From Ganoderma boninense (Eukaryota > Basidiomycota > Agaricomycetes > Polyporales > Polyporaceae), in the NCBI GenBank assembly GCA_002900995.3, contig CM035308.1, positions 3,100,001-3,164,000 of the forward strand: 64,000 bases of DNA. Direction: 5' to 3'. The notes beneath the pieces are model-generated. The model made no database searches and was not told the DNA's origin. It saw only the letters and a list, made by a program, of their open reading frames with translations. Shown here piece by piece: positions 1 to 12,515 of this stretch. The position numbers and the translations under genes are program-made. Positions within the stretch are counted from its first letter, which is position 1, and each line of letters opens with the position of its first letter.

Positions 1-331
1 AAGCACCGTTTACAGTAATCGTAAGGCGTTTCAAGCACATACCGCCTTGAAGGCCTTCCCGGTCCAGACCTCCCTTCAGACCTTGTCGTGTTCTGTCTCC
101 ACACAGTTTAAAACTCCCCATGAACACGCGATAGGCTTCACGTCAGGACGGAGACATACCAGGAAATCTCTTATTAAGTTTTGAGCCGAGCGGAGGTTTG
201 CACTGGCACAAGCATTCGGGGCCGCTGGAGTTAGTGAAAGCCGCGATCCGGACCATCCAGCTGCCAGAGTTTACAGATTGCACTGATATTTCAGCTTATC
301 GCCCCTTCTAAGCCGTCCAACCTTCATGCCG

Positions 332-359
332 CCCCTGCCCCCCACCCCCCCCACCCCCG
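332..359 (-). other. G-quadruplex-prone tract (G-rich on minus strand)
   Basis: The plus strand has four to five runs of C (4 to 9 bases each) separated by single A, T or TG. The minus strand therefore has G runs with very short loops, which fits the usual G-quadruplex pattern. It lies about 75 bases upstream of the ATG of a weak exon candidate, with a TATATAG between them (about 414-420). Any regulatory role is inference. Confidence 0.45.
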
Positions 360-432
360 CGATGAAAGGTTCGAGGTCACAATACTACCCGTTCCCAAGA
401 GTCACTCTCAGGATATATAGTACCCTTCGTTC

Positions 433-692
433 ATGTCTCGCTTGTTAGCCCCAAGCACGGCATCCCTTCCGCTAGCTCTGGAGTACATTCCCTTCCATAA
501 ACTGCACTTCTTTATCAAGGGTAAATCGTCGACGGAATGCTACTATAACGAGGCTGAGAATCTACTACATATAATTGCTCACCCCATCACCTTCATTGAT
601 CTCGAAAGTAGCCTGCGTGTAGATGACTGTCGTCTCAAGTGTGATGGCGCGACTTACCGGCGCGCACGGAAGCTGAGCCTGGAAGCCGCGAA
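433..692 (+). CDS. Possible first exon, unknown product
   Basis: An ATG at 433 opens about 87 codons. Just before the first in-frame stop the sequence carries a good 5' splice donor (GTGAGT at 693), so the frame could be a first coding exon rather than a complete ORF. A TATATAG motif lies just upstream. I recognise no domain and could not find a convincing acceptor and second exon. Chance is a real alternative. Confidence 0.2.
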
Positions 693-2465
693 GTGAGTTT
701 ACACAAGACAATTGGCAGAAAAGAAAATCTACGGACCAATCGCAACACGGCGACGCAAGATTACTCTCTGAACGACCTGAGCCATGTTGAATGCCTCATG
801 CGACGAGCGGAGAGTCGAGTGTATCTTGGATGGGTAAATAATAGAGTTGGATGACGAGGGTAGCGCGATGGAGCTTGTCACGTCCAAGGTCGGGCGTTGC
901 TGTGCGTGGGCAGTATCGAGGGAGACAGTGGCAGACGCTGGGGTACCATTTGACATGGACGCCACAGTAATCCTATTGTTCCGAATGGCGAATCCGGATG
1001 CGTATTTCTGAGGGCTTCTGGGTTCCTGATTGATAGGGTCGCTAGTGTTGAACATCCGCGAAAGCCCTCCGGGCGGGGCGGGGGGTAGATCCGGGCGAAT
1101 AGGGTACCAACCTCTGACCAGGGGCGCGAATTCCTTGAACGTCTTCGCTGTAAATAACTGATGTTTAAGTTCAAGCTGCGAGCGAGAAACAGATGGAATC
1201 GTACGCGGATATGGACGCCTTTCGAGCGACTTAACGCAGTGCAGCTCCGGGGAATATCCATGGAAGGAATTCTGCAATCCGTGTAGCAAGGTCGTAAAGT
1301 ATATTTCTACTTGGTCAACTCACCTCGGCCAACGTGAGTCTGAGCGCATCACTTGCCTCGACCCCCTTCGCAGACGACTGGGGTCCATTGTCATTCCCTC
1401 CTCCGCGTTCTTCATTAATTTTAGGGCGGAAAAATGACGACCAAGCCTTCCTATCCTTCCGCTCTACCTTGGAGTTGAGGGTTGCTGGTTTCGATCTCAA
1501 AATGGTGGCTTTTTTGCACAGTGAAAATAGCTTCGGTGTAGGTTTAGTTGGATTCCTGTGCATTGAAGGCCGGAAATGACTGGGAGGGGTCCTGTTCGCC
1601 TTGGCCTCATCTCTTCTCTGAGGTCTCTTGTACTTCGCGCGCGACGTCGGTCCAAGAATAACGGGCATCTCGGGAAGAGGGAGCGGACGATAAGCAAGGA
1701 GGCCGAGCGTCGATGGACGGGGGGATGACAGGAAGGGGCGAGCCAAGAGCCGGCGTGGGAATGACAACGGGTGGATGGGACGTAAAGGTAGGGGCAGTTA
1801 ACCGCCGACGAAGAATATGGTTTAGGAGACGGGGCACCGATGAGTTTTCGCCCCTCATTATGATGTTGGCTCGAACTTATCCAAGTCCTTGGTATCACCG
1901 TATTCCACACAGGAAGGCGGATGACGGCGACTTGCTCGACTACGCTGGCACCAGCTCATGGCGTCCAGTCATTGACTGGAAAGGTTAATTGAGAGTGAGA
2001 GGAGACGGTTCAGTGAGTCCGAGAAGGGGATAAATGATGCCGTGAGCGAGGACCAAAGTTATGTCGCGTCGAAGCAATACCACTTGAAGCATCGCAACAC
2101 GTTGCGCCGCACGGTGACTCAAATCTGGCCCCACCGTAAGAGAACCGAAGTGGCCAGCATCAACATTGCTAGCGGCTTGTACTCCGCACAACTAAACCGG
2201 TGGAATCTCAGCATATTTGCTCGGCGATATACCAGTAGCCACGGGAACCTTGCCCAACTTCTAACAGTGAATACTACTCACAGGGTTGATTGGTTGCGTA
2301 GCGCACTTAACAAGCTCTGTGGTAAACAAACGGGCAGAATTACAATGCGGTGCATAAGGGTGCAAGTCCGTATGAGAGTTGTTCTGGTGAAAATGGTTAT
2401 CGCCAAAAGCAAGTCTCGCCAGAGGACACACAACAGTCAGTTCGGGTCCTGTGTAAACGTTATGT

Positions 2466-2509
2466 GACAGCGGCTGTCAACTTCCAACATGAGGGTGACA
2501 GCGGCTGTC
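2466..2509. repeat. Pair of perfect 13-bp palindromes, 31 bp apart
   Basis: GACAGCGGCTGTC occurs at 2466-2478 and again at 2497-2509. Each copy is a perfect inverted repeat (GACAGC-G-GCTGTC). The start-to-start distance of 31 bases is about three helical turns, so both sites would face the same side of the DNA. This is the layout of a paired binding site for a dimeric protein, but no adjacent gene supports a function. Confidence 0.5.
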
Positions 2510-5500
2510 TGACACATCCACCCATCATCGCCGCGGTCCTTTTGCGGTCCATCAACTCTCTCGATTTTCGGCATAAAGCACAGCTTACGACCAGATCCCG
2601 ATGCGGCCCTTGCTCATCCATGCTCCGCGAAATTTCACTTCCAGAGCACGCTTCCGGGGCTCCCTATTCTGACCAGACCATCATAAAATTAGGCAATATG
2701 GGGCGGGGTCAGAACACCCGGTAGCTGATGGAAGAAGGAACATTCCGCTCTGTCTCCGCCGTCGAACAGGCTGTTGCGGAGCACTTCTACAGAACACGAG
2801 CCGTGAATGATGACACTGGTGGGAGGGCTCCAGATCTCAGGAGAACGAGTCCATAACTTTGAATGACAGCGGTGGGAATACTCCCACCTTATCAGCCAAC
2901 AAACATTCATCTTACTCCATGTTCTCTTTTCCGACTCGCACTGAAACCCCAGGGTCTCGGTCTCCTCTCCTGGGGTCCTAAAATCGACGTCACATCTTTA
3001 GGCGAACAGAAGAATGTGTGCTCAGCAGCTGCGAACTCTGAGACGATTTCTCTACGGTCGAGCAATGGTGGCACGCAAGGAGCCTGGACGGCCGAGACAG
3101 AACCCGAAAAGACTCAACATGTGGTTTATTGTCTTCATCAGATCACCGTCTTTGGGGTCAGCATAGTCCGAATCAATATCCACACACTACATGGTGGTCT
3201 TAAATTGCTCTGGTTCGTGCGACCGCCATCAGGATGCCCAGCCTCTAATGTCAGCGCCGCTTTATGCCTGGGACAAGTGAAATATCCGCACGGTCTACCA
3301 AAAAGGAGAAGAAATACGATTAATGGAGGTGTTTAGCCGATGAAACATCGAGAGAATAACGTCACAGTCAACATATAAGTTTGTTGTCTCCGATGCCAGC
3401 ATGGTCGTATCCTCCTAAGGACATCGGGGCGCGGTGCGGGTGAAGATTAACATTTTCTATGTGGCTGCGGGAGCTACATATCAGCAGCAGGAGGGCCAAT
3501 AAGCGATGGATGGGTTGGGCCTAGGAGAGGTAAAACATACCGTCGTGCACGTCTTGCGATGAACGGAACTGAGGTGATGATTGCGCCGAAGGAGAGGCCA
3601 GTGGAGTAGATACAATATTCCAAGTATACAGAATCGGCGGCCACCTAAATGATTTGTCGAAGGTAAGGGAAGGTGGAAGCGAAGGTGGTGGAGAGGCGAG
3701 ATTGTGGGATCCCGGCCGTTGAGCGGTAGCGCGCGAGTACGGTCCTCCCCTTGCTCGTCGATTTTTGCCGCACCGTGGAAGGACCGCCAGGGACGTCCCC
3801 GATCGTGAGAAGAAAAGGCGCTCTTCTCGCTTGAAGAAACTACTCGTAGACTCGAATGAGATTGCCGGTGATGGCGGGGGAAAGAGAGCCATGAGTTGAT
3901 GTCCGTTAAGAGGCCGGGGGTCAGTGTAAATCCTACCACCCACATCCTGACCCTCGGGAGCAGCTTCCATGTCTGAGGAAGATGAATGACCGAACGAACA
4001 ATAGCGCTAGCAGGTGCTCAAAAGTACGTACCCTGGTCCAGTGTCCCTGAAATGAAAGAGGACCACAAGGGAGGATTGACGATGAATATAAGATCATGTG
4101 AGAATCTCCGCACGTGATGGACCAGGAATAGTGCGGATCGGTTCGCCACTTGGTTCCCCATTCATGCCTTCCGACTCGATGTATCTGTTACTGCAGACCA
4201 ACCGAGCCTCCTATGCGGCGTAGATATTGCTCTAGGGAGAGGAATATTATACCGTGGAGTGAATCTGAAATCTGAGGTAACGCAGGCATACATCATGAAT
4301 GGAGTCATCGTCAATGAGGCAGGAAGCGCGTCGGGGTCGTGTAGATGGGTACCTTGCAACGTTTTATCCACCGTCTGACCATGAGGCATTATGTGGAGGA
4401 CAGACGTCGATTTCGTGCCGGCCGGAAGACCTAGGCCTGGTAGACTCACTAATAGGGGTTGAGAAGACCTCGTTTCGCTTGTCTCCTTTCCATGTGAGGT
4501 ATTTGGCTTTAGCGAGCCGAGATAGATTCGGGTGCCAGGAGCATGCGGTCAGGACACCTTCCAGCCTCTCCCGGAGAACTGGCGATCAGTGCGCTGAACA
4601 CCGTCTACTCGCTTCCATGAATCCAGTCTCTGACGTATTCGCAGCTCTCACGTAATTTTGGCCAAGCTGGCTAGGTACCCAGACCCCTTCTCACTAGTCC
4701 ATTGCCTGACTGAGCCCCAAACTTCACCTGATGCTCCACAGACGCCATGGAACAGCTAATTAGACCATGATCACGGGTGAGAACTGCCTATGGATGTATT
4801 CAGAAGGATAGGGGAGCGTCCCTGACACTGTTGGAAAGAAGGCAGCCGGGCACGGTGCAACCGAAGACATGGTAGACCGGGGCGAAGGGTGTGGGCTATA
4901 CTTGTATTTATTTATTACACAATTGGACATTTCTGTAAAGCAAAAAGGGTGAAGATATTTTTCAATCCTCGGTGCCGCAGATGCTAAGGGACCACACAAT
5001 ACCACTCGCATATCGTCCGGCTACAGCTACACGGGTCTCCTTAGTACCGCAAGCTTCATACGAGTTCCTTGGATGAGACTTTGGATGAAATTTGACATGG
5101 TCGCCATGTCGTAGAACGCCGCATGTGAGGAGGTGTTCGAAGAACGAGCGATTTTAATTGGTGCTGATATCAATACTATTCAACACGGACAGAGCGAACT
5201 ATTCTTACTTACGATGCCCTTGAAATTATTATTTCCAACACCGAACACGAGGATCCTCCGAAGAACCATACTTGATGGAGAAACAGAGTATCCAAACGTA
5301 GCATGGTTGAAAACGGTGATTAAAATGCAGCAGGACGTCGTTGAAGCCAGGTGTGTGGGTCAGTGCACTGATCAGTATGGAGTGAGGCGTGAAGCAGGTC
5401 AAGCACACGGGGCAAAGGCCAGTTGGGGTCGGGATGCATATAGATACTTACATCTCCTCGCTGTTGCTCTTTGATCCAGCCACAGCATACGTCCATCCTC

Positions 5501-5530
5501 TTGAGAAATCAATCAAAATCCTCGTCCTTC

Positions 5531-7276
5531 ATGACCCTCAGCATGTCGTCCATTGGCGCTCAACTCGGGTTCCCCGCCAACCGCCGACTCCCCCACAGAA
5601 CTGCCCACAGCACCGACCAGGCCGCTTTCTTCCGATACCCCCAGTTAGCCTCTCAGGCTGTAACTATATCGCCACCGACGCTTGACGACTGCTCCTACGT
5701 GTCTTCTTCCGCTGGTACTGCATCACCGTCCTCTGAGGGAACCCCATGGGACACATTGTACCGGACAGGTCAAGCGGCGCCGGTCGCCATCGCTGCAGCT
5801 TCACTGTCTCCGCCCCCTCCATCAGACTCTCCCTTTCATAACACCCGGTACACAGGTCAGACCATGCCGACATACCTTCCTAATCTACCTTCCCCCAGTC
5901 TTTCATGTAACAACTCTTCCTATCATGACTATTCCGCAACGTCGTCGACCCTACTCTCCGCAACATTTGAGGAGGCTTGTACCCCGGAGCTATTCTTTGA
6001 TCCCTTCTACGCCGCCTCTACCAACACTACGTCCCGTAAGTCTCTCTGTCCACATCATCATGACAGCTGGAGTGACCTCTGCGCCATAGAACCGTCCCCC
6101 TCTGGCAGAATAGCCGCACATTCGAGTCCATCATGCTCGCCAGATGTAAACTCGGCTTCTCCAGACGTCACAGACCCCGGACAATTCGAGAGAGGTTTAA
6201 TCTTCGAAGTCTCCGTCCCTTCAAAGCCGACCATCGGAAACACACCTGCGATTCGTTTGCGATGTAGTCGCGCTACCCTAGAGATGAAGACAATGATGCA
6301 CGTATTTCGTCTTGACAGTTTCGCGATACACGACGGCCTCCATGCCGCAGCAGCCAAACCAGGTTCCGGTGGGATCGAGATCGGCCCACTGACGGAATCG
6401 TCGCTGGAATTCGAATGGCAAGTCGAGCTCGACGGTTCCCTCCTTGCGGCTGAAGAAGACAGTCCCTCCCACGGCCCATCCCTCCCGCCCATCCCAATAT
6501 CACAGTCGAGCAGAACCCAACGCCGCACAGCGAGGGTACTCGGAGCACCATCTGGGAGTCAGGGCTGGAGAACTATGCCTCTACGTGCAGTACTTATCAG
6601 CCATTCGTGTCTGCCGCCTCCGAGTCCGCTATCGATCACCAGGTCAGATTCGACTCAGCGCACAGTGGCGACGATCCCGGTACCTGCGAAACATGCTTCG
6701 GTCTCGGGCGGGCGAATCGGAGAGGCTCTCGCACTGCCACAGGGTTCCCCTCCAGCACACTCTTTCCACCATCGACCATTTCCCCTTCCTCGGATACTTT
6801 TGCAGGAGACAGTTCACGAATATATCGCGATGAGGCCGCGATTGGTTCGCCTCGTCTCACAGCTCCGTCCTCCATTCTGAGCTCTGATTTACGTACGTCA
6901 CTTATTTTCGCGTAAACACGAACTTCGATGGCTAACGTTTAATTTTGTCCATCCATGCTTATGATTCTTGTCTCATTTACCCGTGAGTTCAGCTTTTCCC
7001 GTGTCAACACGAGGGGTGCATGGAGCATCGCCCAGTTGGAGTCGAAGGGAGAAGGATCAGTCACGCCCACCACTGCCGTACTTCGGGTATAAACCACTTC
7101 AAGGACCTTCGAGGAACGTTTCTCCTGGTGGCTGCTACCCCAGGGAGGTGTATGAATCATTGACATTTTCAACGCTCGGCTCATCTGCATCGCTGCCCCC
7201 GTCAGCCTGGTACCGTGAGCCCGTTTTTTCCACTTGCTTTCATATCTGTATCCTAACTATTCATCCAGGCTGCTGA
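5531..7276 (+). CDS. Spliced Ser/Pro-rich protein of unknown function
   Basis: A long open frame (usable ATG at 5531 or 5543; it is open further upstream, so an earlier exon is possible) encodes a low-complexity Ser/Pro/Thr-rich protein. Splicing evidence is good at the 3' end. A GTACGT donor at 6893 runs to CAG at 6992. The intron 7215-7268 has GTGAGC, a CTAAC branch and a CAG acceptor, after which the frame closes with TGA at 7274-7276. An in-frame 54-base intron (GTAAGT at 6036 to TAG at 6089) is likely. Coding passes to another frame near 6435-6505, through a weak intron ending in CACAG at 6505 or through a true frameshift. The C-terminal part includes CETCFGLGRANRRGSR. I recognise no domain. 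It could be a host gene, since no transposon feature surrounds it. Confidence 0.5.
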
Positions 7277-9359
7277 TTGGAGTCGTCATATGCACTTGTT
7301 CTTTTTTCTTCGGCCATGCCTCGGTCGGAATAACACCATGTTGTTCTCTCTGCCGTTAGACGGGTCTCTTAAGACTTATTTGAATATGTTTCGTCTATGT
7401 TTGACAATGGTCTGGCGGTCTGACGGCCGCCTGGCCAGACAGTGTCCCGACAAAATGTATGGGTCATGGTTCTGCATGTTCTGGAGGGCTAAGACAATGC
7501 CTCGTATACATACAAATCTACGTACCGATTCAGATAGTATGTACGCCATGTATCAACGCACTCGTAAAAATTGCAATTGTCCTTCAGGCAAGCGGCTCGC
7601 CGACTCGGATGCTATTGCAAATTTATTTACAAGGATGCGGAGAATGAAATGTAGGCGATGACTCTTGAGTACGATGCTAGAGGCATGCAACGGCAGCCAT
7701 GCGTCTGAGCGGTAAGGAGGAGATTCGTTCAACTTGCCTGTGGTGTCGTTCTACTGGTAGTACTGACATGGACACGCAGAACTGATGAAGTCGCGCTCAG
7801 TGGCAAAATGCAGACCCGCTGGGTGTGAGAGAAAGTATTCAGGTCGGCCTCGAAAGAAGGTGTTCAATGAAAGCCGCGGAAGTCTAGAGTTCACCCCACA
7901 CGGGGTTGGGCGGCTTGGAGGCTCGGGCGAAGACGGGGATGCCACCCAAATCCGGCAACACAAGCGCCTCGCCCCTGCCACCCAACATCAGCCAACATCA
8001 CCGCTCTGGTCCGCCTGCAGCACCTTGTCATCGACATCTCCCTATCTCCTCGTAGTTCACCCACTGGACAAAACCCCCTTCTTCAATCTGTATTCCGGCA
8101 CCCGATGCTAATCTGGGGGCAGTTGCGTCAACTCTCCAACTGTGTAGACACCAGATCCCGCCTCTTGTCCTCCTTTGCGCGACCTTCGGCTTCGTTTCTC
8201 GACATCGCTTCGTACAACACCTGTCTAGGACCTTTCTGACTCTGAGACACTCCACTCGAACGTTCCGCGAAGTCTACGTGTACACGGCTTCGTTCAACGA
8301 GCTCACAAGTGCAGGACCTACTAGGCGGAGGATATGACGGTACGCAGGAGGGGCGCATGGATACGATCCGGTACGTTATGTCTTGATTTTGTGCATGCTT
8401 AGCATATTCTTACATATCCTTTTCATTGAGACTCGCAACGTGTCTGGCGGCATCTCACGAATACCTGTGGACAAATGGACAGCTGGGATCGACCCTGGAT
8501 ATGGAGAACATATCAGATTTCGCCATTTCAGTGGTCGTATTGACCTTTTTCTTCTCTCATGTCAATCCGCGGGATGCAGTTTGCGTCAGGGACCTTTTGA
8601 CCTCAGGGACTGTGCCCTCACGCCCAGCTGCGAAGTGCACTGTCACTATGCTATCCGGACTGACTGATCTGCCCACATCTACCGGCGACCACCAGCTGTT
8701 ATCGAACGTGAAACCCCTCGGAGGGCCGCTGTCATTAGCTCTGCCGCCAAACCGTGCGTTTCTGCCACCTTCGTGCCGTCCCGGAATATTCCCGCCTTTG
8801 CAAGACGGTGCGCTGTCCCTCTTCCAGCCGTCATCCCTGTGGTCTAAAACTATCTTCATCTGCGAAACCTGACATCTTCTCTGCCAGCCACGATACGCTC
8901 AGGCTGGCACCCACCCCATCGTACCCTGGAACTGAAGTTCCGCAACGGCTTGTTCGTCGGCGTGGGGTGTCTCCCGCTTCGCGTGGCTATTATTCCCTCA
9001 TTTCCGTGACACCACAACGTAGGTGCACCACGCATCACGTTACGTAGTCTCCATGATCTTGACACTATTCGCAACACTTTCTTGCTCAGACGCTGCCGGA
9101 CTCGATCGCCTTCCGGACATCACATCCCAGCACTGAAAGTGAAGAGTGCGCTGTCCAGCAGGAGCGGGAGCAGCTCGTACTGCAGGTACTGTACGTTGTG
9201 ACGATGTGAATGCCCGACTAACCTATTGAACCATGGGCAGATCAGGTCGATGAGGAGCTGTTGCGAGCCTGACCTGGCGACACAGATGTGGATACGCCAG
9301 GAGCCAGCTTGTCTCAGTGGCATTTCTCTGAGCGAGGACGGATCTGCCGCGGCTTTAGG
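7277..9359. other. 2.1 kb without a recognisable gene
   Basis: Several short plus-strand frames occur, for example 7785-8111 and 8426-8872. A plausible intron ends near 9089 and another near 9240. They could be exons of a diverged gene upstream of the BTB pseudogene, but I could not assemble a protein that I recognise. Nothing else stands out. Confidence 0.35.
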
Positions 9360-10332
9360 GCAAGGACTACCACGCGATCCAGAATTCTAGTTCGACGACT
9401 AGAATTTAGTGTTCATAGCCGGTGGTATTCAATTCTGCGTTTACAAAGGCATCTCACGTCGCAATCCGCCGTTTTCAAAGACATGCTTACGTTTCCCCAG
9501 CCTCCTATCCATGATAGAATGAAACACGTGTCGAATATCTCTGAACCGCGCTCTGTGCACCTATGACCTCCAGAAGATCTGTGGCATTTCATGCGAGCCT
9601 CCACCAATGGCAGATGCGGTATGCCGCCAACATCTGTCGTAGAAACCTCACTAATCATGAACACGGGAACCGGCCTAGCTTCGATGAGGCGTCGGCTTGC
9701 GTTAAACCGGGCCACAAATACTAATGTGAGGCCGTCGTCCAGAGATATTGCTGTTACCTGAAGAAACACTACATCGGCAGCTTCGACTCCGTCCAACCTC
9801 GAACCCCTGCCCGTCCACCGCCTCGGCACCGTGAACCTCGCGCAGGTCCCGGGCGCCACGTCACTCCCTATCGCGCTCATGCCATGCTGCAAACTAGGCC
9901 CTGAGCTCAACGACGGCTTCGCGCGCCAGGTCCGAACGCTCGAGACGCTCCCGTACGCGGAGACGTGTGCTGCTTCGTCGGGAAAGCTCAGCTCACGGAG
10001 GCGAGCTTCGTCGCCGTGCACTGGAGATTTTTGCGATGCCATCGCGTGCGGATACAAGCATCCTGCGACATGCCAGGGCGTCTTGTAGCCGCTGCAGCAG
10101 CAGGTCATCCAGAACGAGGAGCTGACAACGATCTCCGCGCGCTGCATTTCGACGACGCGAAGACGGGGTACATGGACCCGGTTGAGTCATGGTGGGCGAA
10201 GCGGGGTGGAAAGACGTGCAATGGCGGGAGATCTTCCAGAAGCTCCCGGAACTGATGGGCATCGGGCACTGGGATACCAATGGGGATACTGAGGCTGAGG
10301 GTGTGAAATCAGAATCGGAAGTCTCGGTGTAA
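9360..10332 (+). pseudogene. BTB/POZ-domain protein pseudogene
   Basis: Read across frames, this is a decayed member of the large basidiomycete BTB/POZ family, whose members are usually about 300-350 residues. The BTB start reads PEF-stop-FDD-stop-NLVFIAGGIQF, where the family has FWFDDGN. Next comes LTSQSAVFKDMLTFPQPP in another frame, then PPEDLWHFMRA (the strand and helix after the fast-evolving loop). The C-terminal part reads EALLNLAQ-like, CCKLGPELNDGFARQ, FVGKAQLTEAS and finally WREIFQKLPELMGI, before TAA at 10330. At least three frame changes and several stops (TAG twice near 9390, TGA at about 9567) make it nonfunctional. BTB domains mediate dimerisation and Cul3 adaptor roles; the function of this fungal group is unknown. 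Recognition is from conserved residues; exact boundaries are approximate. Confidence 0.75.
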
Positions 10333-10559
10333 ATGTAGTGATGAAGACGCTGCTAGCGTATTCGAGACTCCGCTTTGGCACTCGGTTCTATTGTAACGAG
10401 GGGGAAGGATCGTACGTGTGAGACTACTATGCTTGCGTCAGCGACAGTCTTACTGCCAATACCAATAATAGTCCTGCCTGTTGAATGGGTCACGTCTGTG
10501 GAGAGCGAAAGGAGATGTGTCATCCTCCTCCCTGACTGGTCCAATGGGATGTCTGCAGG

Positions 10560-12515
10560 GTGTCCATACTTGGTCCATAGAGCAGCGGGCACCCCGCCAG
10601 CCCTACCATTTCTATCTTCTCATGTCTCTTGCAACAGACGATCAGTACTTCTTGTCGCACTCAACAGTGCATGCACCCGGCTTTGACGTCGCAGAACATG
10701 CCGCAGCTTTGCTGGACGGCTGCACACCCGAAGAGCTGAAGTTCTTCCTGGACCTCGGCGAGTCCCGTCACCGCCGTCGATTGTCGCTCATGCTGAATGC
10801 TGTGCGCCTGGCTGGTCGCCGCAAGCCCAGGCAGACGAAGGGTCCAATGGAGGACACAATTCCGGCTGTGGAACGCACGGCAATGAAGCCGAAAGACTTC
10901 AATTGAGTAATACCTAAGCCATTAATCGTATTAGTACAAGTTAATGGACATCAGGCTCAGGCTCTGCTCGACACTGGGTCCATGGCGGACTTCATGTCAA
11001 CAACACTTGTGGATCAGCTCAGCCTAAAGATGGAGGTATTAGCGAAGCCTCTTTCGCTACAGCTTGCTGTGCACGGATCACGTTCAAAAATCAATCATTC
11101 AGTAACAGTCGAGTTCACTTACCAGGATATTAAGTGCCCGCACTGTTTTGATGTCGCGAATCTTGACAACTACGACTTGATTCTGGGAACACCATTCATG
11201 TTTCAGCATCAAGTTGCTCTCGGGCTGAACCCCCCTCGAGTGTCAATTGGCTCACCTACACCTGTCGATATCCATGGCGAGGATGTCTCGGTCGTCTCGT
11301 CTGCTGCAGCTGATGTGCTTGATGATGAGCTAGAGACGATCCGGGAGCAGCTGAGAGCCGAGGCTGCAGATCTGTGCCAGGACGGCATGACGGCTGAACT
11401 CCCACCTCTCTGGGAAATCAACCACCCAATTCTGCTGGTTGAGGAGTTGAAGATGTACTCCTGGCGACCATCCAAGTGCCCTGAAGCTCTGAAACCAGTT
11501 TGGTCAATGAAGAAGCATACATATCTTGCCTCAGGACGATGGCAAATGGCCTCCAGCGTGAATGCATCACCAATGCTCATCCTGCAGAAACCGTCCAAAG
11601 GCGAGGGCAACATTCGGATCCGCATTGTCGTTGAGAAGCGGGAGCAGAATGCGAACACGCATAAGCTGGCTGCACCACTCCCAGACATCGACGGGATCCT
11701 GCGAAATGTGGTAAAGCATAAGTATCACAGTCTCATTGATGGCAAAGATGCATACGAGCAAATCTGTGTGGTGCCCGAGCACGTTCTACGGACACTATTC
11801 ACAACACCAGATGGGACAATGGTCAGTTTGGTACTTCAACAAGGTGACATAAATGGTCTGACAACGTACCAGACTGTAATGAACCATATCTTCGTGCCCT
11901 ATATTGGCGTGTTCATGGACGTTTACCTAGATGATATCATTATTTATTCTAATACAATTGCAAAGCATCTTGAGCACATACATATCGTCTTCGATGTGCT
12001 GCGGAAGCACAAGTTTTATCTCGGCGCGGATAAGATGAACTTCTTCGCAGCCAAGTTGAAGCTTTTGGGGCACCTAATAGACGAGAACGGCATTGCAATG
12101 GACCCACATAAGGTCGAGTCAATCCAGAGCTAGAAGGTTCCTATGAACAAAAGCCTCATCAGTAGCTTCCTCAGTGCAGTGGGATTCCTCGCTCCGGACT
12201 GCAAGGGAATCCACATTCTGATGGATGTTCTCGCACAGCTGACAAGCTCTGCACGACCGTGATCCTGGACGGACACCCATCAGCGAGCATTCGCACAGGT
12301 GAAGGAGATCATCCACAGATGGCGCAACAGCCGACGTACTGCACTTGATTATTTGGAGGGCGCACTGGCTATCAACCTTGTCACGGATGCCTCGTTCACA
12401 GGAGCAAGTGGATATATATGCCAGGGAGACGACGTCCTCACAGCAAAGGTCATCATTATCTGGTCAGGCAAGTTTAATTCAGCTCAGCAGAACTATCCAG
12501 TTTATGAGCACGTCA
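10560..12515 (+). mobile_element. Truncated Ty3/gypsy retrotransposon fragment (protease to RNase H)
   Basis: This is a plus-strand partial copy of the gypsy element found on the minus strand at 54.9-62.4 kb; their proteins are nearly collinear. It starts within the region before the protease (SLATDDQYF matches SIATDDQYF of the other copy). It includes the aspartic protease active site (LLDTGSMADF, near 10970) and the reverse transcriptase up to YLDDIIIYSN (near 11930), and it stops in RNase H at NSAQQNYPV (near 12505). Three stops break it: TGA at about 10904 where the other copy has AGA, TAG at 12131-12133 for Trp, and TGA near 12261 for Trp. The fragment has no LTRs. Its right end coincides with the inverted-repeat element at 12516. 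The 383-codon frame 10982-12133 is the largest intact piece. Confidence 0.85.

Larger units (their letters stand above)
1..5470. other. 5.5 kb without a recognisable gene
   Basis: Both strands hold only short overlapping reading frames (under about 160 codons), and none shows a family I recognise. Base composition is balanced and there is no coding-like stretch with consistent splice signals, apart from the weak exon candidate near 433. The stretch holds a C-rich tract (332-359) and a pair of perfect 13-bp palindromes (2466-2509), listed separately. It could be intergenic host DNA or very old repeat DNA; I cannot tell which. Confidence 0.5.
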
